Below, in pieces: positions 1 through 10,744 of a stretch of 64,000 nucleotides of DNA. The translations under genes were made by a program, and so were the position numbers. This stretch comes from Lingula anatina (lineage: Eukaryota > Brachiopoda > Lingulata > Lingulida > Lingulidae). Under the pieces are notes generated by a model. It searched no databases, was not told where the DNA came from, and saw nothing but the letters and a program-made list of their open reading frames with translations. Every line of letters begins with the position of its first letter. The first letter of the stretch is position 1. The stretch is from NCBI RefSeq assembly GCF_001039355.2, contig NW_019776035.1:692827-756826 (forward strand), given 5' to 3'.

Positions 1-863
1 CGTTTTCAAAACTGACTCCAGCGGTCTTGGTGACACCAGTGACCTGTTCGCTTGAAACCCACATCTTTATTATATTTGAAGGTTAAACCCCACTTAATGT
101 AAATGCGGGTATTTGGCCTGGTACTAGGCTAGAATTAATGATACTGGTATGCCTGTAGACTTACAAACTATTTATTTGGCTCTTTATTGATTTAACAATT
201 ATCTTTGAAACATTCAGCAAATATACTTAATCTGTAAAACTAGGCCCTAATATGTCATGTTTATTGGTGTATAAAAATAGTGCTTTCTATTTGGAATAAA
301 CATGTTTTTACTGTGCATAGAACATCATTATATTTTAAAAACGCCCCTGGTGATTTCCATTTGGAAAAACATATTTTTACTGTGCGTAGAACACCTTTAT
401 CTGATAGGTCATTTAAGAAGCCTGGAGGCACTAATTATATTGTTGGGAAGTCGTGCGTGAACCGTGGTGTCATTTTAAACGGCCATTTCTGCTCTATAAA
501 GAAATTGTTCACAGTTGACTGCAACGATGATGCTCTATTAAAAAGAGTTTCTGAAACTCAATGTAGTTTGTTTCGAAATAAATTTTAATTGAAAAAGAAC
601 TTAAAAGAACTCAGTTATGTGACGTGCGTTCTTTAAAAATATTATCTTTGAAAAATAATCTTACCGAGTATATGACAGTCTCCATGTCTATGAATGATTT
701 CATAAAATAATTATAAAATAAAATAATTAAAATCTAAATAGAATTTTTCATCTTTGCAAAAGTTTGTATTAAATCGACGCAAAATAAAAAACGCTACGTA
801 AAATTTCATTCCCTTTGCATACATGCACGTTGTATTTTTCTTAATACACCAATCAATAACAGC
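1..863. other. 5' flank of an HNMT-like repeat unit whose exon 1 lies off the left edge
   Basis: The first 60 bases match the sequence just upstream (on the minus strand) of exon 1 of the copy at 12.5 kb (compare 12,593-12,650). The rest matches flanks at 6.6-7.2, 9.9-10.5, 15.7-16.0, 23.0-23.5 and 25.2-25.4 kb. A plus-strand reading frame at 280-588 is not conserved in frame between the copies, so I treat it as non-coding. No gene is supported here. Confidence 0.6.
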
Positions 864-1016
864 NNNNNNNNNNNNNNNNNNNNNNNNNNNNNNNNNNNNN
901 NNNNNNNNNNNNNNNNNNNNNNNNNNNNNNNNNNNNNNNNNNNNNNNNNNNNNNNNNNNNNNNNNNNNNNNNNNNNNNNNNNNNNNNNNNNNNNNNNNNN
1001 NNNNNNNNNNNNNNNN
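864..1016. other. assembly gap (153 N)
   Basis: A run of N interrupts the repeat-unit flank. It is followed directly by a run of A, so the gap is bordered by low-complexity sequence. Confidence 0.99.

Positions 1017-1051
<35 letters not shown>
1017..1051. repeat. poly-A tract at the gap edge
   Basis: About 35 consecutive A directly after the N run. Either a simple repeat or a retrotransposon tail; the gap prevents a decision. Confidence 0.9.
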
Positions 1052-1055
<4 letters not shown>

Positions 1056-1439
1056 AAAGATTGTTTATCAAATATGGAGTGAAAACCTTTCCTGTTGAAT
1101 GTAGACTTATCGGAAATGACGAGTCATATACTGTAAGAGGGTGGTAGTGTTTTACTTGAAATACAGGTACATGCTGGAATACAGGTGATTGTGCTACAGT
1201 GTCCAGAAGTACCATATAATGGGATATACATATACTGGTATCGGGCGGAGATAATGGGACATGCGTGACAGGACTTGCCAGTTGCTAACCTTTCCTGAAA
1301 AGTCAAGTTTCTGGACGTTCCTAAGGCACAATAATATTTTTCTGTCTTGAAATGTGTGATAAATCAATTATATCAAGATGACATCATTCTTAAATGAAAC
1401 GCTTTATTTTGGTGTTCAAACGCGTTATTTTGGTGTCAG

Positions 1440-1631
1440 TTAGTGTGTACCCAAGGAAACTTTCGTAGATCGATCCAGCTCCAACTCTTGCTGAATGTAA
1501 TCAGATAATTGAATGACAATCTTCATCAAGCAATTAACAAATTGCAAAGGATGATTAACATGTGCGCTTGGATTTTGGAAGCTTTTTTTAGTTTGTTTTG
1601 ACTGCGACGGACAAAAATTATATATACACAA
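1440..1631. repeat. member of a dispersed inverted-repeat (MITE-like) family, partial
   Basis: The text AAACTTTCGTAGATCGATCC, followed by a GCTGAATGTAATCAGATAA segment, recurs in diverged form at 15,170-15,300. It also recurs as both arms of inverted repeats at 40,365-40,612 and 46,845-47,140. Here only one arm is recognisable. Confidence 0.5.
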
Positions 1632-1844
1632 TTAAAACTAGAGGATCAGAGAGGCAATACCGCCTCCGGATATAGTGCCACCAGCTGGAGCAAGCGCATT
1701 CATATGGACCCCCCCCCCCCAATAAAAAGAGACACCACCACCAGTCTTGTGCTTGACAAGCTCTATAAAATGCAATCAACAAGAATTCTCAAAATATGCA
1801 AAAAAATATAACCAAAAATGGTACAATCAAAATTCAGTTCATCA

Positions 1845-2190
1845 TAAAAAGTAGGTCAAAGGTCAATTTCAAGGTCACACTTAGATTGCCAGTATATGAA
1901 TTCCTATTCAAGTGCAATAGTAACTTTGGACCTATCTCTGCTAGTTTTGGATAAAAGGGAACAAAAATTTGCTATGTTCAGTTCATGGTGAAAAGTAGGT
2001 CAAAGGTCAATTTTAAGGTCACAGTAAATTGCCTCTATTGACTTTCTATTCAAATTCAATAGCAACTATGGGCGTATCTCTGCCAGTTTTGGAGATAAAA
2101 GGGAACCAAAATTTGCAAAGTTCAAATAAGGGTGAAAAGTAGGTCAAAGGTCAATTTACTTTGGACCTATCTCTGCCAGTTTTGGAGATA
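1845..2190. repeat. tandem repeat of about 141 bp containing AGGTCAAAGGTCA
   Basis: AAAAGTAGGTCAAAGGTCAA occurs at about 1,848, 1,989 and 2,132. Each is embedded in a longer similar unit that includes GGACCTATCTCTGCCAGTTT. The 13-mer AGGTCAAAGGTCA is a perfect direct repeat of the nuclear-receptor half-site spaced by one base (DR1). The repeat is more likely a mobile-element piece than an enhancer, but the motif is exact in all three units. Confidence 0.7.
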
Positions 2191-3525
2191 TAAGGGACTA
2201 AATGTTACAATTCTGGAGTTACAATAATGTGCCATAAATTTCCTACAGAAAAAAATTATGAAAATAAAGAAAAGGTCATTTTGGTTGAAATTCTTGAAAT
2301 GGGAGGTGCTCAGAAGTTCCAGATGTTCAAATTTCATGAAATGATGTCCTTTTGACCAGAAGTTGTCTGCCTTGCCAAGCCTTATGTTTTATTTTCCTGG
2401 GGTTCAACATTTATTATCCATTACCATACTGCACATTTTGCTTTCACCACCACAATGTACTTTTTAATACAGCATAACATGAAAACCGTATGAAATACAA
2501 AAAAACGGATACCACTTTCAGTGTTGGGCTTCACATGCTCTACTCTAAAAAATGCAAAAAAGAACGGGTCTCTAGCATTAACAGTTCCCGAATTAGAGAC
2601 AGTTTTCAGTTTCGGTATCTTATGGCCGCTACTCCCGTGAAAATGCACTGGTTGACCCCAAATTCACAGAGATGAAAGATGACCCGAAGGGTAACACTTT
2701 CCAATGATAATATTGGTTAAGTCTGTGTAGTTTCTGAATATCAGCGCAAATAATTTTTTTTTCGTAAAAAAATTCGTTTTTTTGAAAATTTTGGCCCGTT
2801 TGACCTTGAAGCAAAGGTCAAAGATCAAATCCAAGGGCATATTTGAAATCTCCACATATGACTTTCGGTCAGCCGTCTGTAGAAAATTTTCCCATAATTC
2901 CTTCGGTAGGGTAGATAATTGGCATTGAATTTTCAAAAATTTTGACAAGGGTGCATTTCAACGAGCGTCACGCCCAGGTCAATGCACCAACTGAGACAAT
3001 AAAAACCTGGGGGTTCAAGTTGAGGTTATATGTGACCTAAATCCAAGAGATGGGGACAGGGGTCCTTGCGGTCTAGGAGGAGAAGCGGTAACGGTGACTT
3101 GTATCCGGCGCCAGTACGCGGAGCCGGCGGAGCTAACGGAGCCGGACGAGACGGGTTGGGACTATAACCATGAGTACCGCCAGCGTACACGCTGGTGGTA
3201 CTAATAAATATATAAATAAATAAACACGAGGCATGTGTGAACCCCAACTCTGAGTTTCACGGTATACCTATAAGGTATGCCCGATCATCAGGAGGTGTTT
3301 CTTTATGATGTTTCAACCGTTTATTTACACGGCGTGTCGACACCGACGTCGCACCCTGTGGACGCTACGTCACCCTGTGACGACCAATGGTAATCCTTTC
3401 AGTTCATTTATTTAGAGTATCTGGCGTTATCATAATTAGGGGTTTTCGTCCAGGCAAAGGTATATATAATGTATGCTTAAGTCACACTCAGGTTACTCAA
3501 TTGCAACTTTCTGAATAGTAATATA
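2191..3525. other. gene-less stretch with a GC-rich insert
   Basis: No supported gene. The interval 3,040-3,200 is clearly richer in G+C than its surroundings and is followed by a TAAATA-type simple repeat at 3,201-3,225. This looks like an unclassified repeat insertion. Sequence from about 3,420 onward is the 3' flank of the methyltransferase copy that follows. Confidence 0.4.
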
Positions 3526-4920
3526 TTACGTTTTTGTCGGAAAACACCACATCCCCTTACTGTCAAGGTACAAGCCATACTTGCACCCGTCTCTCTTCAC
3601 GTAATCCATGCAAAACTGAAGAATACGTTGATCAAATGAAGACTGGTCTGCACACAATCCAAGTACACACCCGATAGAAATTGCAGTTCCAACCTCTGCC
3701 AGGGTAGGTAAAACAAAGTAATGGACAACTTCTTCCAGTTGAACTGAAGCCTTAAACATCGGAAACGAAGTATTTAGAACATCTGCAATACCACTTTTAA
3801 ACAGTAGTTTTTGCCAGATTTTAAAGAGCAACTTGTGGTTTTCTGTCTTATGTGGAAACAGGACCTCAGTACACTTCAGAGACGCGGCTCCAATTAAATA
3901 ACATTCGTGTTTATCTAACACTATAACCACCTGCCATACTGGTTTAAGAATGGCATACATTGCAGAGATGGCTTGCTTCATCAAAGGGTCAAAGGGATCA
4001 TCGAAGACACTTGTAAGATGGTACAGAACATGCACTGCTAGAACCCTGTCCTGTAGGTGTTGTGGATAGGCTTTTATGTCCCTCAAATCTTCTACAGAAT
4101 GCCCATAGTAATGTTGAAATGGCCTGGGACATGTAATATCAATGGACGCATTGTGCATATTCTCAATTAACTTCTTATATTTTCTCAGAGATTCCTCGTG
4201 TGGTTCCTCCACGCTGATGATCATTTGCTTATTAAGGACGTTCAGTTTTCTATAGATGGGCACCATTGTTTCTCCATCACCTCCTCCAAAGTCCATGATG
4301 CGTACTGGTGAAGGTATCTCTGACTGATTGAGTATGTCCCACAGTTTAGTTTCTATGCTTTGACAGGCATTTCTACTGCCTTCATATTATCTGGAAGTAG
4401 ATAAGGCACACAAATATACATATAGAAGCACACACTCTACCACAACTTTACCTCGCTGAGTGTAATCATATAATTTAAACGCCGATATTTTATATTTTCG
4501 AGGGCTTTTTCATTGTTTTAAATCAGCACAAAAATAGATGTATTATTGCATAATTATATGCAGGAAAAAACTCATTTTCTGTATTTGAATGATACTTAAA
4601 GTTATAGGGTTACAATAACCTTAATTTTTACATCTACACTTTCCCTTGAAATAAGCAATTTTACGTTCATGCAAAATGAGTCAAATTATTGTAACGACTA
4701 CATTTGTACATGTACATAAAAAAACTTCTCCATTATGTTGCCAAAAGACAAACTGAGTAATAATCAACTAATAACCAACCATTTAATAATCAATTAATGG
4801 ACCAAGTTACCCTTTGAGTAAAGTAATATGCATTTTATAGTACGCCTGTGAGAAAGTAATAGATCTGAATTCCTGCAGAAGGGCATGCCGCACCTCGTCC
4901 TCTTTATGAGATTCACTCAT
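3526..4920 (-). pseudogene. HNMT-like methyltransferase copy A, two exons, with nonsense mutations
   Basis: Exon 1 is 4,811-4,920 and begins MSESHKEDEVRHALLQEF. Exon 2 is 3,526-4,390 and carries the SAM-binding GGGDGE motif and VEEPHEES, as in class I methyltransferases of the histamine N-methyltransferase type. Joining them in phase 2 puts a TAA directly after the junction, where the intact copies have a lysine codon. A second TAA removes about the last 11 residues. The exon 1 donor is GTAACT, weaker than the GTAAGT of the neighbouring copy. An ATG inside exon 2 (4,294-4,296) leaves a 256-codon frame, but it would lack the N-terminal substrate-binding segment. I call it a pseudogene. It shares the junction stop with copy B, so the stop predates their duplication. 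Confidence 0.75.
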
Positions 4921-5096
4921 TTTTAACAAAGGTGCAGCCACGTAAAATAAAATCAGCCCAAAACTCGACGGTCTTGTTTTCACAACTGACTTCAGCGGTC
5001 TAAGTAACATCAGTGACCTTCTTAAAACCCTCATCAAGAATAAAAGGGTTAAACATAACTTTATGCAAATACAGGTATGTAGCAGGTTAACAGCGG

Positions 5097-5145
5097 CGAA
5101 CGACCACAAACGACCACAAACGGCCACAAGCGACCACAGACGAAA
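5097..5145. repeat. short minisatellite, 10-bp unit CGACCACAAA
   Basis: Four to five imperfect copies of a 10-base unit lie about 180 bases upstream of exon 1 of copy A. The same array occurs at 8,415-8,460, and a degenerate one at 31,865-31,905 is in the equivalent position of the intact gene. Confidence 0.7.
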
Positions 5146-5479
5146 GTATGCCTAGGTAAAAATGCGTTCTTAAAAAAGAAAAAAAAAACTCCAATCTCGT
5201 AGAAGATATGTGAATGGAGATGTGTGTAGTCAGGTGTGTCGTTTACTGCCTACCATGTCTGTTGCGCTGCTGCATTATGTAAAATGCAGTGATTTAATTC
5301 GGTAGTGCTCCTTATACTGTAGTATCCATATGTTGGCAACTAATGCATTAAAAAAGAGTTTTGAGAGTAAAATGAGCTGAGCAGTGCTTTACAAATTTGT
5401 TAATCTGTGGCAGAATGGCGCGAAAAAGGCAGACATAACCAAATAGATTATTGCACCAAACGGAACGGTCCACACAATT

Positions 5480-6372
5480 TTACACAGTAATACCCAGACT
5501 GATGTACCTACACAGAGGCCACACCCAGTGTATCGAAATCTTACCACCAGGTAACAGGACCCACTGTCTTTCGGGATATGCTGCTGCAACTCATCAAAAA
5601 CCACCCATTCCGTTCAGAATGAGGGGTAAATTACCACCAAACGCGTTTGTCAAGGCCCTTAGCGAACACCAAACTGGTTTTAACAGGTTAGAATACCAGA
5701 CGATTCCGAGGAGCCCATTGTTAACAACAAAGCATCGTCATCTGTTTCTCTATTGAATTGGGTGCCGTGACCGTTTCTGGGTAGAACACTGAAAGCGCGT
5801 GGCTTTATTTATTGAGGTCAGATTTCACCTGTACCGCTCAACTAGTCAAAACAGAGTTTACAGGCATCCAGAAAAGGCCTACGACGAAGCTTGTACCGCG
5901 TCTAAAGTAACTAGGGTAATTGACAGCGCTAGTATTCATAGTGGATACCACATTGGTGCCAAAAACACCAGTGGTAGTCATCGAAAACCTGAGCCAGATC
6001 AAATAAAAGTATAATCTGGGAACCACCTGGCTATCATTTGATAGGGAGCACCTTAGGAACAATTTTAGGTTGCACGGTGAGATTGCCGGTTCACACAGAG
6101 CACTTTTAATAGCAGATAACTTACAGAACCAAAGGAATGATAAGCTACATTGGTCATTAATATTGCCATATTTGAACCACATAGACAACATATGGGTTGG
6201 CCATTATTCGCCGAATTAATGGCCTACATGTCCTGCAACAAAACTGGACCAAATTGGACAAGTTTTGACCAGTGCATGGAATGTTATTCTAGATTGAACT
6301 CTGAAAGCCTATCCCAAGGAATGGTTTGCAGCTTGAGAGCGCTGGTAGCAGCCAGAAGAGGACAGGCGTAGC
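5480..6372 (+). mobile_element. decayed Tc1/mariner-like transposon
   Basis: Broken plus-strand frames give pieces of a Tc1-type transposase. At about 5,805-5,910 the text EVRFHLYRSTSQNRVYRHPE resembles the ESRF...GRVRVYRRxGE part of the catalytic domain. At 6,290-6,370 LSQGMVCSLRALVAARRGQ resembles the C-terminal IPQxxIxxLxxSMxRRxxAVxAARGGxT. Several stops and frame changes lie between. Terminal inverted repeats were not located, so the true ends are wider and uncertain. Confidence 0.6.
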
Positions 6373-7283
6373 ATTGACCATTGCTGTGACTATACATTGA
6401 CATGAGGTCCTTTGTGGACTATTACAGACAATAATTTGGAAAATATGGAGATCCAAAATATCTCTTTTAATGGTTGTCGTATGACATGGGATAGGCAATG
6501 TATTTTTGTTTGCTTCACTGGCAAATTCAATTAGTGAACTGATGTCACAATGACATCAAAGCGATAATTAAAAGTTATTAAAACACGATTTTTATCCTTA
6601 TATTCATTTATCAGTCAGCAAAATCGGAAAATCGATGAAAATGATTTGGAGAAAAATTCCATATTATATGTGAAGTCTGTATATTATAAAAACGTGATTT
6701 CTATTTGCAATAAAGATAACTTTTTACTATGCGCGGAATACCTTTTAAAAGAAACCGATTATACTCAGTCGCGTTGCATAGGCCATTTAAGATGCCCGGA
6801 AGCACTTAATTATATTGTTGGCAAGTCGTCGTGCCGCCAATTTAACCGACTATTTCTGCTTTATGATGTGAATGTTCACAGTTAACTGCGATAATGATGT
6901 TCCATCAAAAAGTTTTTGAAACCCAATGTATCGTGGTGTTTTGAAATAAATTAAGAGGTCAATTATGTGACATGCAGCCTTAAAATATGATCTTAAAAAC
7001 ACCGAGTATAAGATACAGATTCCTTATCTTTGCATATCTTCATAAAAATACAATTTTTTTTCGATATTTAAATTGGTCTAAATGATAGTTATCATTTTTC
7101 TGGAAATGTGTATGAATTCAAAGCAAAATAGCAACGCTAAGTAAAATTTTATTTTCCTCTGCATACATACACGTTGTATTTCCTTAATACAATTTGTCTC
7201 ACAAATAAATAACAGCAAGAAAAGCTTAATGAAGATTTTCCAATAATATAATATGGAGTGAAAACTTTTCCTGTCCTGCGTAT

Positions 7284-7284
7284 N
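7284..7284. other. single N at a copy junction
   Basis: A lone N separates sequence that matches 10,585 (left side) from sequence that matches the interior of exon 2 at 30,427 (right side). It falls exactly where the repeat units change register, so it probably marks a contig join. Confidence 0.9.
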
Positions 7285-8238
7285 CTCTCTTCATATTCTC
7301 GTATGGATCAAAGGGATCATCAAAGATACTTGTAAGATGATATAGGACGTGCACTGCTAGTACCCTGTCCTGTAGGTGTTGTGGATAGGCTTTCATGGCC
7401 CTCAAATCTTCTACAGAATCTCCATAGTAGTCTTGAAATGGCCTGGAACAAGTAATATCAATGGATGCGTTGCTCATATTCTCAATTAACTCCTTATATT
7501 TTCTCAGAGAATCCTCGTGTGGTTCCTCCACGCTGATGATCATTTGCTTATTAAGGACGTTCAGTTTTCTGTAGATGGGCGCCATTGTTTCTCCATCACC
7601 TCCTCCAAAGTCCATGATGCGTACTGGTGAAGGAATCTCCGACTGATTGAGTATGTCCCACAGTTTAGTTTCTATGCTTTGACAGGCATTTCTACTGCCT
7701 TCATATTATCTGGAAGTAGATAAGGCACACAAATATACATATAGAAGCACACACTCTACCACAACTTTACCTCGCTGAGTGTAATCATATAATTTAAACG
7801 CCGATATTTTATATTTTCGAGGGCTTTTTCATTGTTTTAAATCAGCACAAAAATAGATGTATTATTGCATAATTATATGCAGGAAAAAACTCATTTTCTG
7901 TATTTGAATGATACTTAAAGTTAAAGGGTTACAATAACCTTAATTTTTACATCTACACTTTCCCTTGAAATAAGCAATTTTACGTTCATGCAAAATGAGT
8001 CAAATTATTGTAACGACTACATTTGTACATGTACATAAAAAACTTATCCATTATGTTGCCAAAAGACAAACTGATTAATAATCAACTAATAACCAACCAT
8101 TTAATAATCAATTAATGGACCAACTTACCCTTTGAGTAAAGTAATATGCATTTTATAGTACGCCTGTGAGAAAGTAATAGATCTGAATTCCTGCAGAAGG
8201 GCATGCCGCACCTCGTCCTCTTTATGAGATTCACTCAT
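7285..8238 (-). pseudogene. HNMT-like methyltransferase copy B, 3'-truncated
   Basis: Exon 1 (8,129-8,238) is intact and has a good GTAAGT donor. Exon 2 (7,285-7,709) keeps the first ~140 codons, with GGGDGE and VEEPHEDS, then ends at the N at 7,284. The whole C-terminal half is missing. The first exon 2 codon after the junction is TAA, as in copy A. From 7,290 to about 7,640 exon 2 is essentially identical to the intact copy at 30.4-30.8 kb. From 7,650 upward it matches copy A instead, so the fragment is a mosaic. It cannot encode a complete enzyme. Confidence 0.8.
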
Positions 8239-10595
8239 TTTTAACAAAGGTGCAGCCACGTAAAATAAAATCAGCCCAAAACTCGACGGTCTTGTTTTCA
8301 CAACTGACTTCAGCGGTCTAAGTAACATCAGTGACCTTCTTAAAACCCTCATCAAGAATAAAAGGGTTAAACATAACTTTATGCAAATACAGGTATGTAG
8401 CAGGTTAACAGCGGCGAACGACCACAAACGACCACAAACGGCCACAAGCGACCACAGACGAAGGTATGCCTAGGTAAAAATGCGTTCTTAAAAAAGAAAA
8501 AAAAAATCCGATCTCGTAGAAGATGTGTCGTTTACTGACTACCATGTCTGTTGCGCTGCTGCATTATGTAAAATGCAGTGATTTAATTTGGTAGTGCTCC
8601 TTATACTGTAGTATCCATATGTTGGCAACTAATGCATTAAAAATTTTGAAATTTTGCATGCAAGCGGTCGGTTTTGAGAGTAAAATGAGCTGAGCAGTGC
8701 TTTACAAATTTGTTAATCTGTGGCAGAATGGCGCGAAAAAGGCAGACATAACCAAATAGATTATTGCACCAAACGGAACGGTCCACACAATTTTACACAG
8801 TAATACCCAGACTGATGTACCTACACAGAGGCCACACCCGGTGTATCGAAATCTTACCACCAGGTAACAGGACCCACTGTCTTTCGGGATATGCTGCTGC
8901 AACTCATCAAAAACCACCCATTCCGTTCAGAATGAGGGGTAAATTACCACCAAACGCGTTTGTCAAGGCCCTTAGCGAACACCAAACTGGTTTTAACAGG
9001 TTAGAATACCAGACGATTCCGAGGAGCCCACTGTTAACAACAAAGCATCGTCATCTGTTTCTCTATTGAATTGGGTGCCGTGACCGTTTCTGGGTAGAAC
9101 ACTGAAAGCGCGTGGCTTTATTTATTGAGGTCAGATTTCACCTGTACCGCTCAACTAGTCAAAACAGAGTTTACAGGCATCCAGAAAAGGCTTACGGCGA
9201 AGCTTGTACCGCGTCTAAAGTAACTAGGGTAATTGACAGCGCTAGTATTCGTAGTGGATACCACATTGGTGCCAAAAACACCACTGGTAGTCATCGAAAA
9301 CCTGAGCCAGATCAAATAAAAGTATAATCTGGGAACCACCTGGCTATCATTTGATAGGGAGCACCTTAGGAACAATTTTAGGTTGCACGGTGAGATTGCC
9401 GGTTCACACAGAGCACTTTTAATATCAGATAACTTACAGAACCAAAGGAATGATAAGCTACATTGGTCATTAATATTGCCATATTTGAACCACATAGACA
9501 ACATATGGGTTGGCCATTATTCGCCGAATTAATGGCCTACATGTCCTTCAACAAAACTGGACCAAATTGGACAAGTTTTGACCAATGCATGGAAAGTTAT
9601 TCTAGATTGAACTCTGAAAACCTATCCCAAGGAATGGCTTGCAGCTTGAGAGCGCTGGTAGCAGCCAGAAGAGGACAGGCGTAGCATTGACCATTGCTGT
9701 GACTATACATTAACATGAGGTCCTTTGTGGACTATTACAGACAATAATTTGGAAAATATGGAGATCCAAAATATCTCTTTTAATGGTTGTCGTATGACAT
9801 GGGATAGGCAATGTATTTTTGTTTGCTTCACTGGCAAATTCAATTAGTGAACTGATGTCACAATGACATCAAAGCGATAATTAAAAGTTATTAAAACACG
9901 AATTTTATCCTTAAATTCATTTATCAGTCAGCAAAATCGGAAAACCGATGAAAATGATTTGGAAAAAAATTCCATATTATATGTCAAGTCTGTATATTAT
10001 AAAAACGTGATTTCTATTTGCAATAAAGATAACTTTTTACTATGCGCGGAATACCTTTTAAAAGAAACCGATTATACTCAGTCGCGTTGCATAGGCCATT
10101 TAAGATGCCCGGAAGCACTTAATTATATTGTTGGCAAGTCGTCGTGCCGCCAATTTAACCGACTATTTCTGCTTTATGATGTGAATGTTCACAGTTAACT
10201 GCGATAATGATGTTCCATCAAAAAGTTTTTGAAACCCAATGTATCGTGGTGTTTTGAAATAAATTAAGAGGTCAATTATGTGACATGCGGCCTTAAAATA
10301 TGATCTTAAAAACACCGAGTATAAGATACAGATTCCTTATCTTTGCATATCTTCATAAAAATACATTTTTTTTTCGATATTTAAATTGGTCTAAATGATA
10401 GTTATCATTTTTCTGGAAATGTGTATGAATTCAAAGCAAAATAGCAACGCTAAGTAAAATTTTATTTTCCTCTGCATACATACATGTTGTATTTCCTTAA
10501 TACAATTTGTCTCACAAATAAATAACAGCAAGAAAAGCTTAATGAAGATTTTCCAATAATATAATATGGAGTGAAAACTTTTCCTGTCATGCGTA
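7616..10595. repeat. second copy of the ~3.3-kb tandem duplication
   Basis: Partner of 4,297-7,283. It continues without interruption into the 3' flank of copy C (from 10,590), whereas the first copy is cut at the N at 7,284. Confidence 0.9.
8795..9685 (+). mobile_element. decayed Tc1/mariner-like transposon, duplicate of the one at 5,480
   Basis: Same broken transposase pieces as 5,480-6,372 at an offset of 3,313, including EVRFHLYRSTSQNRVYRHPE and ALVAARRGQ. It was copied as part of the host tandem duplication, not by separate transposition. Confidence 0.6.
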
Positions 10596-10744
10596 CATGA
10601 TCTAAATAAGTCTAAAAGTGCAAATCAACACATTTTCTGTAACATATCTGTCTGTTTTACTAAATGATTCTAAATACATTTGTTGCAATGATTATGTAAA
10701 CTTGGATCACCCTCTAAAAGTCAACTTTATTTGATTGGAACAAT

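Larger units (their letters stand above)
4297..7283. repeat. first copy of a ~3.3-kb tandem duplication
   Basis: This segment repeats almost base for base at about 7,616-10,595, with an offset of 3,313-3,319. Both copies carry the 5' end of exon 2, the intron, exon 1, a decayed Tc1-like element and the upstream flank. Differences are scattered single bases plus small indels. One is a roughly 45-base stretch at 8,640-8,685 that differs between the copies. Confidence 0.9.

Noticed and set aside
280-588. Plus-strand frame of about 100 codons in the left flank
   Set aside because: The paralogous blocks at 6,646, 9,959 and 15,700 do not keep this frame; repeated flank sequence, not a gene.
823-1098. 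Frame spanning the assembly gap
   Set aside because: Mostly N and poly-A translated as X and K.
3026-3247. 73-codon minus-strand proline-rich frame
   Set aside because: Lies in a GC-rich repeat-like insert; no homology recognised and no exon partners.
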